NCBI GenBank assembly: GCA_903813345.2
Contig: CAIIXF020000002.1
Span: forward strand, 12,916,150-12,980,149
Source: Owenia fusiformis
Lineage: Eukaryota; Annelida; Polychaeta; Sabellida; Oweniidae
Length of the DNA: 64,000 nt
Reading direction: 5' to 3'
The position numbers and the translations under genes were made by a program. Below the pieces are notes generated by a model. The model was not told where the DNA came from and searched no databases. It saw only the letters and a list, made by a program, of their open reading frames with translations. This document shows, one piece after another, positions 54,901-64,000 of the stretch (position 1 is the stretch's first letter; each line of letters starts with the position of its first letter).

Positions 54901-57094
54901 AAAAAGAAATGTTATTCATTGTTATTGTTTTTACCATTTTCTTTGTCCTATAAATATGTAAAGGGTTCATTTTAACCTCAATAATTAGCTTAATGGAATA
55001 AAATTTAAGTATGAAATCTGAATACAGGCAGGTTTATTATCTATTTTCCTTCATTTCTACACAAATCATTAAATAATTTGTACTTTTCACAGGTTTCAAT
55101 ATTTTCCACGCTATTTTATAATTTAAATTATGAGCCTGATATTTTATTTACGCTTTTATGTCATAAATATCCTATTGTAATCAATTACATATGACAGGAT
55201 TAAATACTTCTAAAACAATGAATCAAAATTAATTAGTTTATTTAAAATTTTCTGAACAATCATTGATGAAAAAATAAAGATAAATATATTTGTATATAAA
55301 TCTGTCTTATTCTGTAGAGACTATCCAAGGCTTCTGATAGGTAATTAATTACATTCACATGTAAAAAACTTATTCACTTGATATTAAAACGGATAGCTTT
55401 TGCATTAAATAACAGATTAATGTGTCAAGAAGATTGCGAATAAATGATGGATTAGTCAAAGATATTTATCCTTAAAATCTTCTTGTATTTGTTTCAAGTT
55501 TTTATTTTATGTTTCCGTAGTGGAAATGTCGGATATCGCATTGTCTCCCACCTTCATGTGATTAGTGTTCATCTGGAAAAATGCCTGTGCCTAAATTTCA
55601 ATTTTGCTTTGCTTTTTCTCCGTAAAATTGAAAAGAACTGGCTCATTTTCAAACACTCATTACAATTTGACATGTTCATTCCAATATCCATCTGCTTTAT
55701 TCCATGCTGGTTCCATTCTTTTTTCTCAACTTTGCTTTGTGAAACATGAGCCCATGTTGATATTTCACTCATAGGTGGAATTGTAATCTTTTTATTGATG
55801 AATGGAAAATTGGAATTTTAAAGTTAAAATACAAGATTGACCATTGTTTCCGTTTCAGAATCTTTGACTCCCATCATTCCTTGCTACATGTATGCCTGTT
55901 TTTCAATTTTGTCATCTGCAAATATCTCGCTTTATTGTGGAGGTTATTTGTTACACCAAAAATACAAGAAGTAGAAATACAAGAAAATCATATGATATCA
56001 TTCTGAATACATGATGCATGTGACTAAACAGATAGAGATAGAGATGCCATGTTGGTTATGATTTCATATGCAAAATATACTGAAAGAGTGGTACCAGCAA
56101 GAAATGATGCACATAGACAACACTTTGAACTATATACAGAAAGGCCAAAGATGAGGTACAGATTCAAATTCTAGAGAGGAAAAGTATGAAATAGTCATGA
56201 CCAGAGAAATTTTAAGCATGAGTATTAATACACTGTCAAATGGGATCATCAATCAAGGATATTAAGTGACAATACAAACTCATTATAGATATAAATATTT
56301 TTCTAATTTTGTCAGGGAAAATAAAACTCTGAGATAAAAGAATAGAATATATGTTTAATCATAGATTGATAGAATGATAGACAGATTTGGATTATACCTG
56401 CCCTTCCATTTTCTCAATTACTCTTATGTCATATTCCAATTTTATCATATTTTTCAATGAAATTCATATGCTAATCTGTATTATTCTGTGTATCATGTTC
56501 ATGTATTTTCATTCTATTTTATCCAAATTCTTTTTTTCAATTCATTTTTTCTCACATAAAAATACAAGCTTTGAAATATTCAGAACCTAGGAAGAGTTAA
56601 TTAAATGAACAATTGTTTATATTTCATTTGGTTGTTCTTTGATACAAACTAATTTGTCAGATTTAGCGAAACAGATCTGATTGTTTCCAACATGCGATTG
56701 ATTAAAAAAATTCCTCTCTTGTGCAAATATTATACACTTTATTTTCCAAGTATGATTAAACTATATAAGTGACAATGAACAAATCAAAGACCCATGATGA
56801 TCACACTTTAATCTATATAGAAATTCAAGAAAATCAAATTCTGCGGTCAAACTTGCAGATAAAATTATGAATTTTAGAGATCAGAATGGTATTTTTTGCA
56901 TGGTTCTTTATCCAATTCTGATTCCTGTAGGAAGCCCGAGACGTCATCGAAATTGTCTGTCGTATAATAATATTTATCATTTTTATCTTTGCAAGATTAT
57001 TTGTGATTAATTTTGTGATTGTGTTATGTTATTCTACAGTGGCTCAATGCTAAGGTGAACATTAGACTTCAGAGAAGTCCTGGGAGGGAAGTCG

Positions 57095-57230
57095 TAGGAA
57101 GTCTAGTGTAGTGTAGTCTTGTCTAGTAATACTAAAGTGTAGTAATAGTTGAGTACTATAGTTTAGTGTAGTCTTGTCTAGTATAATGTAGTCTTGTCTA
57201 GCACTGAGTATAGTGTAGTTTAGTGTAAAA
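57095..57230. repeat. Low-complexity TAGTGTAGTCTTGTC repeat
   Basis: Irregular iterations of gtctagtgtagt, tagtcttgtctagta and similar over about 135 bp. Confidence 0.85.
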
Positions 57231-60200
57231 CAGATATTTGGGGGAAAACTGATAGTAAATAAGAAATAAGAAGTGTCTGTGTATAAATACAATTGAAGGC
57301 AAAATATACTGTCAGTGTGTATAAGATAAAGTTACAAACTATGTTTCACACCACAAGTAAGCAGAAACATGTAGGCCATTAGCAAAATTAATCACCTACA
57401 TCTCAAGCCACGATATGTGGAAACTGGTGGCACTCATTGGGAAAATTAAATTCTTGGCGGGAGGTTAAAAATGTTAGAAATTAAATGATTTTTCTGTCAT
57501 TTTGGTTTACTGAGTTTTGTGTAGAATTTTAACCGAGTCTGCAAACTGGTTCACTATCATTAATCAAGGATGGTTTTCTTGTTCATCAATAATTCAAATT
57601 CACTAGGCCCTTATTTCTAAGTATATGTAAGTTCATTAAAAATTATTGCAATACCCAAAGAAATCCCAAATATCAATAAGATGGTTAAAGAAGCCTAGCA
57701 ATTGTCATATATTAGGTCAATAGAGCAGGCCACAGTATTTAAAGTAATAATTTAAAGTGCTAATTTAACTCTTTTTGTGGAAACAAATTACTTCATCAGA
57801 ACATCATAAGCTATTTTACTGTACTAGTTTGCAAATTAATCAAATTGCATCTTAACCTACATAACATAGCACGAAGAAGCTATTATATTTATATCACAAC
57901 AAGTTAAGTTTTGTAGTAATACAAATTGTGCACTTTAGAATGGAATAGCATCACATATAGTTCAATATGAAAACAACTGAGAGGGAGTTAGAATCAGATG
58001 ATCTGAAGGTTATAACTTGTAAACTAACCCCAATAAAAAAGAATCAAAACTCCCTATTTTATTGTCCTGCAAAACTTTGTACCTTTCAAAAAATGTGTTG
58101 TCAAATTGAAATATCTCAACTGGAGAAGTTCGGAATGAAAGTCATGAATACAAATGGGTTAAGTGAGGGAATAAAGTAACTTATTAATTATGTGACTAGC
58201 ACTCTTAATTAGAAATTCATGATTTTCAAAGTAAGCAGAGACAGAAAAAGCATGAAATATGACATCTTATACAGCAAGGTTATTATATATTGTATTCAGA
58301 GCATGATAATTCCTTGTTTTTCACCAAATATCAATACCAGGTTTTGTTTTCCAGGGATTGAGGTCCCTACGGATTTCCCCTAGACTTCTCTTCTATCTAA
58401 GATTCATTTGTTTTATTCTGTTTTTATTACTGAGGCTTAAAAGGTTCTTTGTTGAGGAGAGATTATAACAGTATATTGATGACGTTGACTTCTTGGACCT
58501 CGTTCTTAAAACAATTCAGTTGTCATGAAATTCCACTCTCTTTAGCATGAAATAGGGATGAATTCCCAAGGAAATATGTATACAGTTTAAACTCCATAAC
58601 CTAATTTTTACGAGAATGTTTTTTGAGAAAGTTTAATATAGGATTTAGTGGTGAAATTAAGAGAAAACTATATTTTGTGCCGTTATAGTTTTATGGGGAG
58701 AAAGTATGGTAAGGCCATAATTTCCACTCCATAATTTTTTGATAACTCAGTCTATTGTTTTTATTCCTGGTTTGAGATTTAGAGGTAGCTGTTGAGAGGT
58801 CTGTGGTGAATATTTTGTGATGAGGATTTCACTTCTGTTTTTGCTTAGAGTTTTTATTATTACAAGATAGGCACCAGGGAGTTATTATATTAACAGAAAC
58901 ATGCCAAGAACACAATAAATCTTATCAATTAATAAAAAACAAAAAATAATTAATCTTCAAATGTATAGGAACAATGTAATTTATTTTTCTATGCATTGTA
59001 CTATTTTGTTTTGAAGTAACAGATGCATTGTGTTTTAATAAAACAAGAGCAAGCAGTACAACCTCTCCTTATGCAAAAGTTGCCCCCCCCCCACCTCTTA
59101 GAAAATCCATCAGATGGAGCTGAAGAGTGACACAAATTGTGACATTCTACTAATAAAGTTCAGAGGTTAGAAATAGCTGTACTAGCAAGTGTAGATGAAG
59201 CCCTCTTTTAAAGAAGTGCATCAGAGTAGTTGTTGTTAATGTTTCATCATATCTAAGAATGGCAATGAGACTTGCTGCAGAGTGTGAGGAACTCCCACTT
59301 TGCACCAGTTAATAACTTAATGGTGTGAATTATTACAAGACAATGATCAATGCTGACTCTCAATCTTAAGTAGGGATAACTGTTTCTCAAATCAGAAGCT
59401 ACGGAAATAATCTTGTCTCAAAATTAAGGCTGATATTTTTGCAGGAAACAATGTGATGGGAAAATATTGTTTTGCTTTCTAAGGTAATGGACAAGCTTGG
59501 GCAATAATTTAGAATTTGACATAAGAGGATTTATTGCTTAAATCATTTTTGTATTATTCCTTTTTCCTCCTTATTTACTAATTTAATTGTGTATTTGCAT
59601 GTATTAACAATAAATAAACGAAATAAATTAAAACTACCATTTTCTGCTTGATATGTAAAATGACATGCAAATATAAAATAAATTATGAAATTATACAATC
59701 TGATTATTAAAACAATTGCATTTTAAGGAAGAAATATATTACAAGGCATCATGGGTAATGATATCCTTTGTATTAAAGATGTTAGTCTAAGTGTTGATGC
59801 CAATGATTGACGATTGCCTTTATATAATATGCAATCAACTGTCTTTTTCTGCCCCAGAATTTTTGAGATACCAATGGAATTCTAGTCTAGTTACAATTCC
59901 CTGTGCCCCCCCCCCCCCCTTATCACACACTACCACTCTGCCACTACAAGGTGCAAATTCCTCCCAATGTTGCTTCTCCATCCGTTACCATGACAATCAA
60001 TCAGCCATGAAACAAACAAACTGAACCACAGAGGCTGTTGTAATAACTAGAATAACATGATGAATCCTTCTTCTAAAGCAAAATCATTTTGAAAAGTGTA
60101 TCTTACTGTCAAACAAATGAATTATGAAACTAGTTTTTATTGTTTTTTTATTTGTCTGTATTGTCAATGAGGTACCTTATAATACTCATTACAACTGATC

Positions 60201-61779
60201 ACTATCTAGTAATTCATGGAAAACAATTCATTCACTCCTAAATGAGAGACAAAATGAAATATTAAATTGTTGTAGTTATGTAAAAACAATTGGATAGTAA
60301 TATTTCTGCTATTTCTTGGGTGCAATTCATCTTCATTATTTGTCATTTTTCCTCTCTAAAAACAATTCTATTTTGTAAATTAATTTTTGATTCACAGTCG
60401 GTTTGATTCGGTCATGAAATATTCATAATTTTTTTCTCAATAGAGACTTTTTCGCCCTTGAATGAAACAATATTCTCATCACATTTTGTTCATTATATTT
60501 CTTTCAATATAATGAGATCTGTTTGATTGGAATGCACATGTTTGCATGATTAATCTAATGCACTTTAAGTCTATCATTATTCCTAATTTTATTTTATCCC
60601 TGTTTTGGCTATTTTTGATTTTTAAATCTGACTCAATAAATTCTTTTCAGAGTTGGTGTTTTAGCAGCAATCCAGGATCACATACTTAATTGTTATTCCT
60701 AGCAATCCCAGAATGGTTGTATTTATATTGCTTTATGTATCAATTACGAAATGAATGGAAATTAAATTGCATCGTACTCAAGAGTACTTTAGTGTACAAA
60801 AAATGTAATACATTCCCCAGATCATCAAACAATCATATTTGTTTTTAGATTTGTCAGAGTAAAATACAAGCTGATTTTAAGTGTTAGGGGTTTGTCTTCA
60901 AATCTTCAATCAACTGAGAATATGATGTACAGAGTCAAAATCAAACTGATAAAAAAGGTACAAAATGATATTTACTATACTCTGTTTTGAATTCTAAAAC
61001 TGAAATATATGACAGAAATATGCTTAATTCAATTAAAAATAAAAATTGACCACATTTTATATTTCAGAATTACATATTGTGTAAAATCAAATTTCATCAG
61101 AGAATGAGTAATAAGATTTATTTCAATAACATGTTTGAGACTTAGAAAATTCAAAGAAGGTGACATTTTAACATACAAAATATCAGTTATGCCTACTGGT
61201 CATATTCATCAACGTATTTATTCATTTTCAAATTATCATAATAAAGAATCATTTTTTAGAATTCATCAAAATGTCTATATATTTATGTTTTCTGTCTTTC
61301 AATGTTTTTTGCAAGCAATTACATTTTATTTATTTGAAATTTATTCTGAATCTCATAAAAGATGATATTAATATATTTTGAATTTTAACAGATGTCGAAA
61401 GTCATTTGATACTTTAAGCAAAAATTTATTGCCATCTACAGATTTTTCTAAACTTTTTTTATGATCATAATATAAAGGGCCTGTTTTTATTGGAGAAATT
61501 AAACTTGTGTATATCATATATTGTATTTCCCAAATTCCAATAAGCTTCTTTTTCTAAAAAAACAAATTCATATGAAAGTAGTCTGATAATTTTACATAAT
61601 GGTAATGTATGTTTACTGCCTGGAAGACTAGCCTATATATGAATTAAAGATATAAGAGGTAGCCTACATACAATAACATAGCATCCTATGTACTATTAGA
61701 AACTCATGCGTAATGTCTTACTAAAGGTGAATCAAATGATTGTCGCGTGCGACTTTTGTCAAAGCAAAGGGTGAATTAC

Positions 61780-61920
61780 ACACGTGATCAATATCTCCAA
61801 ACAGACTTTAACCAATAAGAGTATTTGAACGAGTAGTTATGATTGGAGATATCTGCGTGGAGATTTTGTGTGTACATTAGAACATGCTGTCAGTGGTTTC
61901 ATTTCACACTTCAGATCTGA
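61780..61920 (+). promoter_or_regulatory. Candidate dachshund promoter-proximal region
   Basis: About 300 bp upstream of the start codon, an inverted pair atatctccaa (61791-61800) / ttggagatat (61843-61852) encloses a CCAAT box at 61812-61816 in taaccaataag; the other arm has ATTGG. No TATA box is obvious. The 5' UTR is probably about 61900-62182. Position-based inference. Confidence 0.35.
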
Positions 61921-62182
61921 CAGAACAAGTGGAACTTTGAAATATCTGAAGAATAAGTTTATTTCTAATCAAGTCAACTAGATGGACAATTTTGATGATT
62001 TGTGCTAATTAATTGGACTTCAGAGCAATTAAAGTGCAATTAGTGATCAGTTTTAGACTGAAAACAATTAGACTACTGATTGAAAAACTTTGCAGAAACT
62101 TGGAAAGCTGAAATTTCTCAGCTGAATAGACACATTTCAATTCATATTGATTGAGGACTTGAGAAAGATTTGCAGTTAGAAA

Positions 62183-62715
62183 ATGGATGGGCCGACAAGT
62201 ATTTCATCTTCGCAGCATCACAGTCCAAGACCATCACCCCCACTTCATCAGGTTGCTCCGCAGACCCAACAGATCTCCCCACCCATGGGGTTAGGGGCGC
62301 TACATCACAGTCCCATTCCTGCCCATGGAATGCCACATACAGCTGCAATATACCCGATCACACACAAACTTGACAAACCAGCCTACAGCACACCTCCGCC
62401 AGTTACAAGTAACCCAGAGAACAATACATGTAAAATGATTGAATACAGAGGTGCAAAAATCGCAGCGTTCACTGTAGATGGGCGAGAACTTATCTGTCTC
62501 CCACAGGCATTCGATTTGTTCCTGAAGCACCTAGTTGGTGGTTTACATACTGTATATACAAAACTTAAAAGACTTGATATAACACCGATTGTATGTAATG
62601 TAGAGCAGGTACGCATTCTTCGCGGATTGGGTGCAATTCAGCCAGGCGTAAACAGATGCAAACTTATCTCTCCAAAAGAGTTTGATATTCTTTACGATGA
62701 CTGCACTAACTCAAG
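62183..62715 (+). CDS. dac: Dachshund (DACH) first coding exon, residues 1-177, gene continues beyond window
   Basis: Nuclear transcriptional cofactor of the retinal-determination network. The frame opens at AAAATGG (good context) with MDGPTSISSSQHHSPRPSPP, a Ser/Pro/His-rich leader to about residue 80. Residues 83-177 form the DACHbox-N (SKI/SNO/DAC) domain: CKMIEYRGAKIAAFTVDGRE, LICLPQAFDLFLKHLVGGLH, TVYTKLKRLDITP and RILRGLGAIQPGVNRCKLIS, nearly identical to vertebrate DACH1. The exon ends TCA AG/GTATGT in phase 2, right after DCTNS, the position of the corresponding vertebrate junction. The leader is far shorter than in vertebrate DACH1, which has long Ser/Gly runs. The C-terminal DACHbox-C is off-window. 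Confidence 0.96.
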
Positions 62716-64000
62716 GTATGTTTCTTTAATGTCACTGATTTTTGCTTAATAATACTTAATAATTTATAGTCATATATTTTGTAACTAATTCAGTTTACAC
62801 AATTTTATTGTGAACTCGTGAAAGCAAATAATTTACATAACAACAGAGTTGTCTCAAGTGGAAATTACATTACCCAAAAAAATATTTGGAAATTATTGCT
62901 TGTCAGAGGTTCTTCAGTATTAAGTTGAGGTAGTTGCCATGGTAACCATTTAAGTTAAACTTTCATATTAATGGGTGACGCTAAAAATTTAGTATAAAGG
63001 TAATTACCTATTTCAATTACTGAACAAAAGGTGTTGTATGATATTAACTAGTTAAATGAAAAATTAATACATGATAAATTGGCACTCCGTAACTTTTGGT
63101 TTCAGTTTACAAATCATCTTTAAAATCTACTTCAGCCATCAGTTTTTTCTAAGAGAAATTCTATATTTTGTTGATTTTATCTTTTATGTAATTTGCATAA
63201 TTTTCAAATCACTATTATATTTGATTCTAAACATTAGGGAAATTTGATTGTTTAGATATTTAATTATACTTGCTACTCATGCTTGATGTATTAATAAATT
63301 GCGATGTGTCACTGGTTTATTGTATAATAACAGCATTAATTGTACAATAATTGTATTAAGAAGCTTTTCAAATCATCTAATTAGCATATCGAGGATAATT
63401 CAATTTTGAAATGCATTAAGATGAAATTAAAGAATATGGTCTACACCTGCTTATGTCGCAACTTTGATGCTTTTTATAAAAACTTTTGTAACAGTTCTAT
63501 ACGATTGAAAAGAATCGAGGAATTTCCAGTTCGTTGGATCCAATGTGAGAAACAAAAAATCGCCAAAATTTGCCCCATACATAGCAAGATAATGAATTCT
63601 TTGTTGCTCAATGAGCTAAAAGCACGCCATAAATTAACCTAAAATACCAGCTTTTTACACACTTTTATTTTTTATCACCACAAGGGATTCATATACGACT
63701 TGCAATTAATGAAAGAAAATTATGAGAAAAGGTCAAATAAATTGAAATAAAACCGTTTAAACGGAGATAAGAAAACAACAGTGCCTTGTTGTCAAATGAT
63801 CTTTTTACGTTCAATAAAAATTAAATTACAAAGTGTTAATGTTTTATCATGGAAAACAGATTGTGGAGATTTTTTTTATCAAATAAAGAATTATTACCCA
63901 TCAATTTACTTTTATTTTAATCTGTTAATATTATGACAACCATGAATGTCTATTTTAACATTCATTACATAGAAATTAGAAATATGAAAGAAACAATTGC
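62716..64000. other. Dachshund intron 1 (start), with RFX X-box candidate
   Basis: AT-rich intron. 62933-62946 reads GTTGCCATGGTAAC, a full match to the RFX X-box consensus. A 78-codon frame at 63406-63642 has no recognisable domain and no splice context; not called. Confidence 0.6.
62933..62946 (+). promoter_or_regulatory. RFX-type X-box, GTTGCCATGGTAAC
   Basis: Two half-sites GTTGCC and GGTAAC separated by AT, the canonical dimeric RFX arrangement, in dachshund intron 1 about 220 bp after the donor. Function unknown; a 14-bp match that strict is uncommon in AT-rich DNA. Confidence 0.5.

Larger units (their letters stand above)
50838..62182. other. Intergenic desert and 5' flank of dachshund
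   Basis: About 11 kb of AT-rich sequence with no recognisable gene. It holds a (cctttgcaatttgacctac)n repeat at 51897-51975, a GC-rich near-palindrome at 52565-52586, a tagtgtagtcttgtctag low-complexity block at 57095-57230 and C runs near 59082 and 59907. Pyrimidine-rich blocks with attccttgctgattcc-like cores occur at 51390, 54224 and 55686. Dachshund genes usually have large regulatory flanks, so enhancers are likely, but I cannot point to them from sequence alone. Confidence 0.5.

Noticed and set aside
62170-62616. Other-frame and minus-strand frames overlapping the dachshund exon
   Set aside because: They are shadows; the plus frame at 62183 encodes a highly conserved DACHbox-N.
63406-63642. 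78-codon frame in dachshund intron 1
   Set aside because: Not part of any known DACH segment and lacks flanking splice sites; composition is intronic.

Overview
The window is invertebrate nuclear DNA: AT-rich, with small exons separated by repeat-filled introns, canonical GT-AG splice sites and no operon structure. The proteins resemble vertebrate WDR17, CCDC138 and DACH orthologues, and the repeats (gene-internal minisatellites and many short transposons with terminal inverted repeats, TIRs) suit a marine invertebrate, deuterostome or lophotrochozoan. I cannot name the species. Most long open frames are shadows of tandem repeats; the real coding sequence lies in short exons placed by splice sites, reading phase and recalled human orthologue sequences.

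Layout. (1) 1-17.3 kb, minus strand: the 5' half of WDR17. Twelve coding exons run from the start codon at 11301 down to 1818 and give 629 complete codons of WD40 propeller sequence; the 3' half lies beyond position 1. Two of its exons have their 3' ends, splice donor included, amplified into tandem arrays: 13 x 118 bp at 362-1903 and 12 x 71 bp at about 3425-4278. (2) 17.2-18.0 kb: a putative bidirectional promoter. A near-identical inverted repeat of about 130 bp flanks a 575 bp core with two CCGGAAGT (ETS-type) motifs. Each arm carries an outward-facing consensus splice donor, as if the two divergent genes have copies of the same non-coding first exon. (3) 22.3-39.85 kb, plus strand: a complete CCDC138 gene of 12 exons encoding 581 aa, with AATAAA 14 bases after the stop. 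(4) 39.85-62.18 kb: a gene desert of about 22 kb with transposon relics, an error-free 7 x 81 bp minisatellite and other simple repeats. (5) 62183-62715, plus strand: first coding exon of a dachshund (DACH) orthologue, holding the conserved DACHbox-N (SKI/SNO/DAC) domain; the gene continues past the window.

Mobile DNA is abundant and can often be delimited to the base by target-site duplications (TSDs): a Mutator-like foldback with 650 bp arms, two hAT-like CAG...CTG elements, Tc1/mariner-, pogo- and Harbinger-like relics, a MITE (miniature inverted-repeat element) family with one nested insertion, and three copies of a large AAAATGG-rich element. One of those three makes up nearly all of a CCDC138 intron.

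WDR17 (WD40 scaffold), CCDC138 (coiled-coil, centrosome-associated in vertebrates) and DACH (transcriptional cofactor) are not one pathway. The only functional linkage the sequence suggests is the shared promoter of the first two.
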